From Fibrobacter sp. (GTDB taxonomy: Bacteria; Fibrobacterota; Fibrobacteria; Fibrobacterales; Fibrobacteraceae), in contig JAKSIC010000015.1 in the NCBI GenBank assembly GCA_024399015.1, positions 1 through 64,000 of the forward strand: 64,000 bases of DNA, written 5' to 3'. A program made the translations under genes and the position numbers. Each line of letters begins with the position of its first letter. The first letter of the stretch is position 1. This document shows positions 26,300 to 32,920 of this stretch, in pieces. Under the pieces are notes generated by a model. The model had not been told where the DNA came from. It searched no databases and worked only from the letters and a program-made list of their open reading frames with translations.

Positions 26300-26803
26300 T
26301 TACACCATTGCAGCGCTGAATTCAGCTTCGGTCACCAGTTCATCACCGATGAACACCTGGCCGGCATACTTGAAGATGCCGCGACGAGCCATGCGAAGGT
26401 CTGTGAGGCGAACCTTCAGGATGATGTCGGTGGGAGGAATCACAGCCTTACGGAAGCGGCAGTTTTCCACACCCATAAATGCCGGGCGCTTGCCAACAGT
26501 CTTTTCTTCCATAGCGATCATGGTCAGAAGAGTTGCAGCCTGAGCCATGGATTCAATCTGGATGACGCCGGGCATCACCGGATTGCCGGGGAAATGACCC
26601 TTGAAGAAATCCTGTTCGCCAGTAACGTGCATACGGCCCACCAAGGAAGGCGGATTTTCAGCAGTGCCATCACCGACATTCAATTCGAGGATTTCGTCAA
26701 CGAAAGCAAAGGGGAACTTCTGGGGAAGAACTTCGTGGCAAACATCTTCGCCGTAGAGAACGCCTTCTTTATCAGATTTTTTCAAAGAGTCCAGCAGAGA
26801 CAT
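26300..26803 (-). CDS. fabZ: 3-hydroxyacyl-ACP dehydratase FabZ
   Basis: FabZ dehydrates beta-hydroxyacyl-ACP in fatty-acid synthesis. The 167-residue hot-dog protein contains the catalytic GHFPGNPVMPGVIQIESMAQ segment (His about residue 70, Glu about 84), PFAFVDEILEL at the front, and FRKAVIPPTDI at the end. Its start lies 32 bases inside the end of lpxC, tightly tying fatty-acid supply to lipid A synthesis. Confidence 0.93.
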   Translation of the reverse strand: MSLLDSLKKSDKEGVLYGEDVCHEVLPQKFPFAFVDEILELNVGDGTAENPPSLVGRMHVTGEQDFFKGHFPGNPVMPGVIQIESMAQAATLLTMIAMEEKTVGKRPAFMGVENCRFRKAVIPPTDIILKVRLTDLRMARRGIFKYAGQVFIGDELVTEAEFSAAMV

Positions 26804-27743
26804 AGGGAATTAACCTCTCCATGATTTGTCGGTGAGAAACATGCCCACCATTTGTGATTTCGATTCTGACTCTGGGAAGAGCCGGACAGATAAATGTGAT
26901 ATCGCCAATTAAATCTAGTATTTTATGCATGGCAGGTTCGTTTGCCACACGAAAATCCTTGGATGTTGCAGCCCCGTCCAGGGAATTCAGCAACATTCCG
27001 CAGGATTCATCTACGCCACCCAGCAAACCGGCAGCCTTAGCTTGTTCAAATTCTTCTGCAGAAATGAACGTGCGGGCCATGAAAATCTGGAACAGGTTTT
27101 CCGGGGAATAGATGGAAACGGAAGCGGCGGACTGCAAGTCGCAGGAATCGCCACGAGCCTTGCTGCGGTCCACCACATATTCCACTTCAAAAGTTTCAGC
27201 CGGGGTAATGCGGACATGGCCAAAGGCGCGCTCGGTACCATCGGCAGCCTTAGTGGTCAAATCCCACTCTGCCTTGACGGGCGCATCATAAAAGACAAGT
27301 TCTTCCGGCTCCCCCGCTGCTCGACGCAGGCCATAGAAGAAGGGCGCTGCAGAACCATCCATCAGGGGAACTTCCGCGACGATCTTTTCACCAGCGGCAG
27401 ACTTAGCGCCTTCCCCGCATACAACATTCACGTTAAAGCGACGGTGCGGCCACATCAAGAATACGGGAGCCAGATGTTCCGGGCTGGCAATAGATCCTGC
27501 ATTCAGCCCCACCGCATGGGCACGACTTTCATCGTCGTAGGAATAAATCGCCGTACGGGCAGCGCCAAACTTCAGGTCCGAAAATATCTTGCAAAGATCG
27601 GTACGGTAAACCTCGCGACCATCCACACTCCAAACCACACGAGGCTTGTGGGTAGGATCCCTTTCCAAAACATCCACCGTCACCTTGGCATTCTTATAGC
27701 TCAAGGACGGAGATTCAAATTCAAAATGCTGAGCGTTGGTCAT
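26772..27743 (-). CDS. lpxC: UDP-3-O-acyl-N-acetylglucosamine deacetylase LpxC
   Basis: LpxC is the zinc enzyme committing lipid A synthesis. The 323-residue protein shows PEHLAPVFLM (zinc His near residue 80), MDGSAAPFFYGL, ARTFISAEEFE, and NEPAMHKILDLIGD with two zinc ligands (about 255-263), then the GGHVSH general-acid histidine. It is divergent: the usual GLGIDN motif after the first histidine is absent and N-terminal GIGLHSG is weakened. Overlap with fabZ recalls the fused LpxC-FabZ enzymes of Bacteroidetes and relatives. It has no clear ribosome site, but a TATATTA lies just upstream. Confidence 0.88.
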   Translation of the reverse strand: MTNAQHFEFESPSLSYKNAKVTVDVLERDPTHKPRVVWSVDGREVYRTDLCKIFSDLKFGAARTAIYSYDDESRAHAVGLNAGSIASPEHLAPVFLMWPHRRFNVNVVCGEGAKSAAGEKIVAEVPLMDGSAAPFFYGLRRAAGEPEELVFYDAPVKAEWDLTTKAADGTERAFGHVRITPAETFEVEYVVDRSKARGDSCDLQSAASVSIYSPENLFQIFMARTFISAEEFEQAKAAGLLGGVDESCGMLLNSLDGAATSKDFRVANEPAMHKILDLIGDITFICPALPRVRIEITNGGHVSHRQIMERLIPYVSAGLFEKI

Positions 27744-27768
27744 AACTTAGGAACAAAGATAATATAAC

Positions 27769-28116
27769 TTACTTCGCTTTGTATTTTGCGCGTTTTTCGG
27801 CGACCACATTTGCAGGGACTTTCTTTTCGGGAACGACCTTCAAGGCAAGCTGCAAGCCCATGGCATTCAGAATTTTCATCATCGTTTCAAAACGAGGATG
27901 CGCACCTTCCTTCATTGCCTTATAAAGACTCTCACGGTTCAAGCCAGCTTTTTCGGCGATCTTTGCCATGCCTGCAGACCTTGCCGCAGTGCTAATACAA
28001 TGCTGCCAAAACACAGGATCATTTTCAGCAAGAGCCTCCTTCAAAAAAAGTTTAACAGACTCTTCTGTATCCAAGAATTCTGCAACATCCAAATCCGTAA
28101 CTTTAACCTTACCCAT
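27769..28116 (-). CDS. HigA-like antitoxin with helix-turn-helix
   Basis: This 115-residue antitoxin belongs to the probable addiction module antidote family. The N-terminal part is LDVAEFLDTEESVKLFLKEALAENDPVFW. The HTH spans residues 45-85 (SAGMAKIAEKAGLNRESLYKAM). The C-terminus is lysine-rich and disordered. It overlaps the toxin gene by eight bases and is translated second. Such antitoxins bind the toxin and repress the operon through its DNA-binding domain. Confidence 0.88.
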   Translation of the reverse strand: MGKVKVTDLDVAEFLDTEESVKLFLKEALAENDPVFWQHCISTAARSAGMAKIAEKAGLNRESLYKAMKEGAHPRFETMMKILNAMGLQLALKVVPEKKVPANVVAEKRAKYKAK

Positions 28117-28408
28117 TGTTCAGTTCCTTCTTAAGTTCCTTTGCCTTTTCAATATCTCTTTGTTGCGTAGATTTATCTCCACCAATTAGAAGAAAAATCA
28201 CTTCGCCATTTACATTCATATAGTACAGCCTATATCCAGGGCCATAATCAATTCGCATTTCAAAGATTCCATCGCCGACAGATTTTGTGTTCCCTAATTT
28301 TCCATGTTCAACTTGCATGACACGCATGGCTATCCTAGCCTTTGCCGTATCATCTTTCAGTTTTTTATACCATTTTTTAAACTGTTCAGTCTTTTTTACC
28401 TGATACAC
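28109..28408 (-). CDS. HigB/RelE-ParE-like toxin
   Basis: This 99-residue toxin belongs to the phage-derived Gp49/HigB-like killer family: FKKWYKKLKDD, IAMRVMQVEHGKLGNTKSVG, GIFEMRIDYGPGYRLYYM and LLIGGDKSTQQRDIEKAKEL. RelE-superfamily members of this type are typically ribosome-dependent mRNA nucleases. The toxin is first and the antitoxin second, as in higBA. An AAGGAGG site precedes the ATG. The promoter is the near-consensus site at 28421-28449. Confidence 0.9.
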   Translation of the reverse strand: MYQVKKTEQFKKWYKKLKDDTAKARIAMRVMQVEHGKLGNTKSVGDGIFEMRIDYGPGYRLYYMNVNGEVIFLLIGGDKSTQQRDIEKAKELKKELNNG

Positions 28409-28420
28409 ATATTCCTCCTT

Positions 28421-28449
28421 AATGTAGCCATTCGGCTACAAATTGTCAA
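28421..28449 (-). promoter_or_regulatory. Toxin-antitoxin promoter with embedded operator palindrome
   Basis: On the minus strand a perfect TTGACA (28449-28444) is followed after 17 bp by TACATT (28426-28421). The palindrome gtagccattcggctac (28424-28439) fills the spacer and enters the -10, so a bound antitoxin would block polymerase directly. Confidence 0.85.
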
Positions 28450-28462
28450 GTACAGGATAAAC

Positions 28463-28542
28463 AAAAAAGCCGCATTACCCATAAGGATCCTTAACGGATT
28501 CGATATAAGTAAAAGCGGCTTGTTGGGTCTTTCGACCCCAAC
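28463..28542 (-). terminator. Hairpins ending the LEPR transcript
   Basis: Just past the LEPR gene stop there is a strong hairpin, gttgggtc with gaccccaac (28522-28542). Then comes a gcggc/gccgc pair (28515-28519 with 28469-28473) around a 41-nt loop. On the minus strand this pair is followed by TTTTTTGTTT. The large loop is unusual for a simple terminator. Confidence 0.6.
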
Positions 28543-28551
28543 CATTGTCTG

Positions 28552-29730
28552 TCAGAATAAATGTACTAAAAAGCGAATGTCAAAAGATGACATTCTAATA
28601 CAAGATTCAAGGTCAATGTTGTTAGAAACGGCTGAGCCATCGTAGCTTAGGCTCAAATCTGCATTGGTCTCGTCAGCAACACTCTGCTTGGCACCATTGA
28701 TATCAAAGACTTTGCCATCCAAGAAGGGAACATCTGCAAAATCCAAAGCCTTTACAAGATACCCAAGGGTATTGGTTTCTTTCATTTGAATTTCGGGAAT
28801 GGACACGTCAAGGGAGCCATTTCGATTAGAGACCTTGATGTATTCACCTTCAGCAAAACCGAATGGCAAATCTTCGGCACCTTCCAACTTGAATTCCAAA
28901 TCAATATTCTTTTTGAATTCAGAATTTTCATATTTCAGGCTAATGTCATCATCATCGTCTTCGACTTCAACCAAATTCATATTCATGAATTTGAGATTCA
29001 TTCCAAGTTCCTTAATGGAAGCCTGAAGTTTTCCGATGCTAAAAGACTCAACGCTAAAATCACTGCTAGAAGTAAGAACGGATCCATCGTTATTAGCATC
29101 GAGGTTAACAGACACAGAAATGGCGGCTTCGCACTCTAGATTAGAAGAACCTTCCATGGATAAAGAGCCCCAAGACTCTGTTCCATACTTAATGCTATTC
29201 AAGGATTGAGTTTTAGAAATGTTGTAAGTGAAGACAAGTTTGTTTCCTTCGGCTTCAATAGAAATGCCCTTGTATCCATCTTTTTCCAGACCCTTAATCT
29301 CATCTTGAACATAGTTTTTAACAAAGTCCGATACGCTCAGGCTTTCTGCTTTTTCTTGGACAGTTTCCATAGCATTGGATAAAATTTTTCCGACATAATC
29401 AGTCACTTCAGACTTGATTGTTTCGGAAGTCTTTCCCAACAGAGCCGTAAAGGAATCAAATTTCTCGGTAAGACCTAATTCAGCAAAATCGAACTTTTCA
29501 ACATTTTTTAAAGTTTCAGAGAAACCTTCGCCAAGTTCTGCAGAGATCGATGCAAAGGATTCAACATAGGTGTCAATCTTGTCGGCTTCAAAACCAGAAG
29601 CGGCATCCATCATCAGACGGGGTTCAAGATTTTCAATCTTGAAATTCTTCTTAGAGTTTTTTCTTGCCTTAGAGGACTTGGAAGAGGTGTTCCTGGAGGA
29701 CTTACGGGAGTTTTCGTTCATTTTGGACAT
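28552..29730 (-). CDS. LEPR-motif putative surface protein
   Basis: The 392-residue protein starts with a Ser/Lys/Arg-rich stretch (residues 1-30). KKNFKIENLEPRLMMDAASG (about 28-47) follows, matching the LEPR-XLL motif found at the N-terminus of large repetitive putative surface/secreted proteins. The rest is low-complexity helix (residues 50-150), then beta-rich acidic sequence with a DANNDGS loop and an EVEDDDDD cluster. There is no ordinary signal peptide. The last ~20 residues look non-homologous and end in a hairpin, so the gene may be shortened at its 3-prime end. A truncated paralogue is at 32360-32689. It follows a poly-Ser lipoprotein gene on the same strand. Confidence 0.7.
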   Translation of the reverse strand: MSKMNENSRKSSRNTSSKSSKARKNSKKNFKIENLEPRLMMDAASGFEADKIDTYVESFASISAELGEGFSETLKNVEKFDFAELGLTEKFDSFTALLGKTSETIKSEVTDYVGKILSNAMETVQEKAESLSVSDFVKNYVQDEIKGLEKDGYKGISIEAEGNKLVFTYNISKTQSLNSIKYGTESWGSLSMEGSSNLECEAAISVSVNLDANNDGSVLTSSSDFSVESFSIGKLQASIKELGMNLKFMNMNLVEVEDDDDDISLKYENSEFKKNIDLEFKLEGAEDLPFGFAEGEYIKVSNRNGSLDVSIPEIQMKETNTLGYLVKALDFADVPFLDGKVFDINGAKQSVADETNADLSLSYDGSAVSNNIDLESCIRMSSFDIRFLVHLF

Positions 29731-29770
29731 AAGATTAGCCTTCGATGCGCCTTTTGCGTATCATTATCAT

Positions 29771-29841
29771 TTAAACTTGGGAATGGGAGCCCTCACCATG
29801 AGGGTTCCCGAGAATCTTTTTATGGGAAATTTTTTAGGAGA
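29771..29841 (-). repeat. 71-bp block identical to 32844-32914
   Basis: The block between the lipoprotein stop and the LEPR start is identical to the one in the second cassette. It contains a stem gggagccctca (29785-29795) with tgagggttccc (29799-29809), plus an A/T-rich flank. It may be a terminator/leader or part of the duplicated unit under strong conservation or recent conversion. Confidence 0.75.
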
Positions 29842-29847
29842 CTGTTG

Positions 29848-31200
29848 CTATTCCGTTACCATTTTTACGCAACGAACAGATCTTGCACTCAACTTGTAGC
29901 TACGAGAGTATCCCGCGGCACTTGTATTAGACGTAGAAACTGTATTTGAAAAGGCGATGTTTTCATTACTTTCGAGTGGATGGAACCAATATTCAGCCAA
30001 ACCCAAATCTTTAAACGAACCATCGTCAGACCTCATTCCACCACCAAGCAGAGAATATCCCGAGTAATTGGAGCCGGCGCCAAAATAGGAGGAACGAAGA
30101 CCCTTAACCAAGGGTGATGCCACATTGGTATTGGAATGATAAACGGTATGGAAATCATTGTAGGTCAGCAAGCGCCAGCCCTCGGGGCAAATGCCCTGAT
30201 GATTTTCCTGAATCAAATCGGCGCAGCTTTCCGTATTGCAGCGGCTAGGCAGCTGCATCATTTCCGCCCACTGGTAAAGACCGCCATACTTATCGCAATT
30301 GGTGGTATCGTTTCGATAACAGTAACGTTCAATCTTTGTATCGTCAATCTGTTCCTTAATACCGCGAACCATTTCACCGATATTTAGATTTTCCGCCATG
30401 ACGGTCACGGTATTTTCTTTATTGCTAGTATCCTTGCCGGTAATAGTAATGTAGTAGTAGCTACGGCCATTACGTTCATCAGTAAACTGTTTATAAGCAT
30501 TTTTACCCACTTGAGCAACACCGGCCAATGTCACAGAGTGATCAAACGGCACATACTCGCTGCTGCTAGACACCTTCACAGAGCTGCTACTACTCTTAGC
30601 GCTGCTAGAGGAAGACTTGGCGCTGCTACTGGATTCTTCGCCGCTGCTCAGAATGACTCTTGAGGAGCTACTGCTCTTAGCAGAACTGGAAGAAGACTTC
30701 ACAACAGAGCTACTGCTCTTTGCGCCGCTGCTGGAAGAAACCTTCACGCTGCTAGAGGATTCCTTAACAGAACTAGAGCTGCTCTTGGCTTCGCTGGAGG
30801 AAGAGGATTCGTCCTTCTTGACGATCCAGCCCCACTTGTTCAGTTCGGCGTCGTGGATGCAGACCAGCTCCACGTTGCTGTCGTAGTTGTAAGAAAGCTT
30901 GCCTTCGCGGTTTTCGTCACACTTGCAGCTCAAGGCATCGGCCAAGGTGTAAATATCGCAGACGTACTTTGCTACGCTGGAGCTAGAAGATTCCTTAGCA
31001 GAGCTGGAGGATTCCTTATCGCTAGAGGAGCTATTCTTTGTGCTAGAGGAGCTATTCTTTGTGCTAGAGGAGGATTTTTCCTCGTCAGCAACGCTGCTAG
31101 AGGAATCTTCGTCCTTGGCGCTGGAGCCATTATCGCCTCCGCAGGCCACGAACATGACTGCTGCGATAGACAACATCGCTAGATTCTTGAATATATCCAT
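29848..31200 (-). CDS. Poly-serine lipoprotein with Fibrobacter succinogenes major paralogous domain
   Basis: This 450-residue surface lipoprotein has a signal with lipobox AVMFVAC (Cys about 19) and a first Ser-rich linker (residues 25-75). A short Cys-bearing domain (VCDIYTLADALSCKCDEN, about 78-130) is followed by a second long linker of SSSSAK/SSSSVK units (about 133-215). The C-terminal paralogous domain (YKQFTDERNGRSYYYITITG, VMAENLNIGEM, GGLYQWAEMMQLP, GICPEGWRLLTYNDF) runs to the end. The domain is abundant in F. succinogenes; its function is unknown, though it resembles C-type-lectin-like/formylglycine-type folds. The ATG at 31200 has an AGGAG site. It forms a cassette with the LEPR gene. 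Confidence 0.85.
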   Translation of the reverse strand: MDIFKNLAMLSIAAVMFVACGGDNGSSAKDEDSSSSVADEEKSSSSTKNSSSSTKNSSSSDKESSSSAKESSSSSVAKYVCDIYTLADALSCKCDENREGKLSYNYDSNVELVCIHDAELNKWGWIVKKDESSSSSEAKSSSSSVKESSSSVKVSSSSGAKSSSSVVKSSSSSAKSSSSSRVILSSGEESSSSAKSSSSSAKSSSSSVKVSSSSEYVPFDHSVTLAGVAQVGKNAYKQFTDERNGRSYYYITITGKDTSNKENTVTVMAENLNIGEMVRGIKEQIDDTKIERYCYRNDTTNCDKYGGLYQWAEMMQLPSRCNTESCADLIQENHQGICPEGWRLLTYNDFHTVYHSNTNVASPLVKGLRSSYFGAGSNYSGYSLLGGGMRSDDGSFKDLGLAEYWFHPLESNENIAFSNTVSTSNTSAAGYSRSYKLSARSVRCVKMVTE

Positions 31201-31286
31201 ATGTTCTCCTAACTTTCTCTCAAAAATATAATAAATGCCCCGATGAACAACCACCGGAGCCTTTTAATCAATGTTCAGTAGCAGGT

Positions 31287-32228
31287 TTAGCTTTGGGCTT
31301 TCCCGGAGGCAATCTTGTCCGCTAGTTCCTGCACTTTTTCAAGGGGAAGCTTGAGAACGCGTGCAACACGATCCACAGAATCACCATCACGAAGGAATGC
31401 TTCGGCGTCACCCAGTCTCGCTTCGTCGCGGCCTTCGCGGCGGGCGGTTCCGATTCGTGTCTTGATTTCAGCCTCTGTGACCATACCTGCTGCAATCTCC
31501 TTGATAAAATTCTTCTCGAGGGCGTTCACCATCATCCGGCGGTAAACATCCGCAATGACGGGATCCTTCGTCTTGGGGGCGTCCTTCGCAGAAGCCATCC
31601 TGGTGAAGAGTTCCAGCCATTCCGTCTCGGCGGTGTTCAGGTTCAATACCTTCGCATCCACCTTACTCAAATCCACGATAATATACCTTTTTTTATCGTA
31701 TACAGGCAAGGCGTCAGGATTACCCAGGCTGGAAAAACGGAAGAGCCCCAGTTCCTCGCGATGGCATTCACAAAAACGGACCGGGAAATTGCAGATCCAG
31801 ATGCTGTAGGTGGTGGGCATCAGGTAGGGGTGATCCTCCTTCTCGGTCTCGGTACGCAGGCTGTCAAAGTGAATCTTGGATTCGATGGAGAGCTGACTTG
31901 CATAAAGCTCCACACGGTCCACAAAATCCTCGTGAGTCGCCCGCTGCATCTCCAGATCCACGTATTCTTCATTGTTGAGCTTCGCGTGTACGTCAAAGCG
32001 GACCTCCTCCACATCGATTGCGGAAGTCAACGTCGATGCAGGCTTCTTGCGCTCGATACTCACGATCTTACGTTCCTCGGGCAGGTGCAAAATTGCGTTC
32101 AAGAAATGGATTAGAGTCGCATCCTTCGAAAAGATTTCCTTGAAGACCCTGTCCCGAGTCGGATCCAGGAACGTATGCTGCTTTAAAATTTCAACTTGCT
32201 TTTCGACTTTTTCCTCAAAAGTTGCCAT
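31287..32228 (-). CDS. Rpn-family PD-(D/E)XK nuclease, second copy
   Basis: This 313-residue paralogue of the protein at 237-1289 has the core FLDPTRDRVFKEIFSKDATL, then the nuclease strands VRFDVHAKLNNEEYVDLEMQ (D...ExQ site, about residues 75-95). A helical part and the shared tail EAFLRDGDSVDRVARVLKLP then LEKVQELADKIA follow. The start is ATG 32228, which removes ten residues of an upstream extension. It shares a promoter/leader block with the first copy. It sits between the two lipoprotein/LEPR cassettes, directly downstream of the truncated LEPR gene. Confidence 0.85.
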   Translation of the reverse strand: MATFEEKVEKQVEILKQHTFLDPTRDRVFKEIFSKDATLIHFLNAILHLPEERKIVSIERKKPASTLTSAIDVEEVRFDVHAKLNNEEYVDLEMQRATHEDFVDRVELYASQLSIESKIHFDSLRTETEKEDHPYLMPTTYSIWICNFPVRFCECHREELGLFRFSSLGNPDALPVYDKKRYIIVDLSKVDAKVLNLNTAETEWLELFTRMASAKDAPKTKDPVIADVYRRMMVNALEKNFIKEIAAGMVTEAEIKTRIGTARREGRDEARLGDAEAFLRDGDSVDRVARVLKLPLEKVQELADKIASGKAQS

Positions 32229-32260
32229 AGTTTTATCCAGGCGGGAACGCCCCCGCAATG

Positions 32261-32290
32261 GCGCAGGGCGGAATCACCCTACATACTATA
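32261..32290 (-). promoter_or_regulatory. Promoter and leader shared with the first Rpn gene
   Basis: On the minus strand, TATAGT (32290-32285) is followed by atgtagggtgattc then cgccctgcgc. It matches 190-219 upstream of the first Rpn gene at all but about four positions. Confidence 0.55.
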
Positions 32291-32359
32291 AACGTTTGAA
32301 GCAGTCGAAAATTTCACGATTTTTGGTAAAATAATTGTAAAAACTCAAGTAGGTTTTCA

Positions 32360-32689
32360 TCACCATCGGCATTCAATTCCCTTAAACTTTTCGGCGGAAT
32401 CGCTTAACAGAGATGTTACAGAATCAATTTTTTCAGAGATGCCAAGAGAAGAAATGTCAAAGTTTGAAACGGAATCAATAGCCTTTGTAACTTCATCACC
32501 GATTGTCGCAGACAGACTCTCAAACTGTTCTGCGTAAGCATCTAGTTTTTTCACTTCGAAGCCGGATGCGGCATCCATCATCAGGCGGGGTTCAAGATTT
32601 TCGATCTTGAAGTTTTTCTTGGAGGTTCTCTTAGCCTTAGAGGACTTGGAAGAGGTGTTCTTGGAGGACTTACGGGAGTTATTGTTCAT
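32360..32689 (-). pseudogene. Truncated LEPR-motif protein gene
   Basis: Only 109 codons remain. The first 45 residues are near-identical to the LEPR protein at 28552-29730 (Ser/Lys start, KKNFKIENLEPRLMMDAASG). The next ~60 are similar in pattern (DISSLGISEKIDSVTSLL), after which the frame ends in an unrelated KGIECRW. The intact copy begins ATGTCCAAAATGAAC. Here the equivalent ATGTCTAAA is separated from ATGAAC by a 106-bp insertion that begins with an in-frame TAG. So both ends appear damaged: insertion at codon 4 and loss of about 280 C-terminal codons. Re-initiation at 32689 is possible but there is no good ribosome site. Confidence 0.7.
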
Positions 32690-32795
32690 TGAACGCCTGC
32701 GGCGTTAGCGGCGGCGGTCGCGACAACCACCTAAAGGTGGCCATGCCCACGTAAGTGCTGAAGCACTAAGTGGTCAAAGGTCGTTTAGCACGCTA
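32690..32795. mobile_element. 106-bp hairpin-rich insertion (MITE-like)
   Basis: The boundaries come from comparing the two LEPR gene starts: this segment splits ATGTCTAAA from ATGAAC, which are contiguous in the other copy. It contains aacgcc/ggcgtt (32692-32706), ccacc/ggtgg (32727-32740) and agtgct/agcact (32754-32767) nested inside ccac/gtgg (32747-32773). No gene is encoded. Clear terminal inverted repeats or a target duplication are not evident. Confidence 0.6.
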
Positions 32796-32843
32796 TTTAG
32801 ACATGAGATTAGCCTTGAGACGCACGATGTGCGTCGTTATAGA

Positions 32844-32914
32844 TTAAACTTGGGAATGGGAGCCCTCACCATGAGGGTTCCCGAGAATCTTTTTATGGGA
32901 AATTTTTTAGGAGA
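32844..32914 (-). repeat. 71-bp block identical to 29771-29841
   Basis: This is the second copy of the hairpin-bearing block (stem 32858-32868 with 32872-32882), seven bases from the lipoprotein stop. Next to it gacgcac/gtgcgtc (32819-32835) forms a perfect hairpin. At the matching place of the first copy a different sequence, 29744-29762, also pairs. Confidence 0.75.
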
Positions 32915-32920
32915 TTGGTG

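Noticed and set aside
28463-28594. Integron attC site downstream of the LEPR gene
   Set aside because: A GTTGGGT box is present but box order, spacing and an integrase gene are missing; the hairpins fit termination better.
29570-29899. Small proteins read on the plus strand through the 71-bp block (also 32829-33047)
   Set aside because: They share a short identical peptide only because the DNA is identical; no ribosome sites and antisense to the cassette.
30617-31182. Leucine/glutamate-rich open frames opposite the poly-serine linkers
   Set aside because: They are the reverse reading of serine repeat codons.
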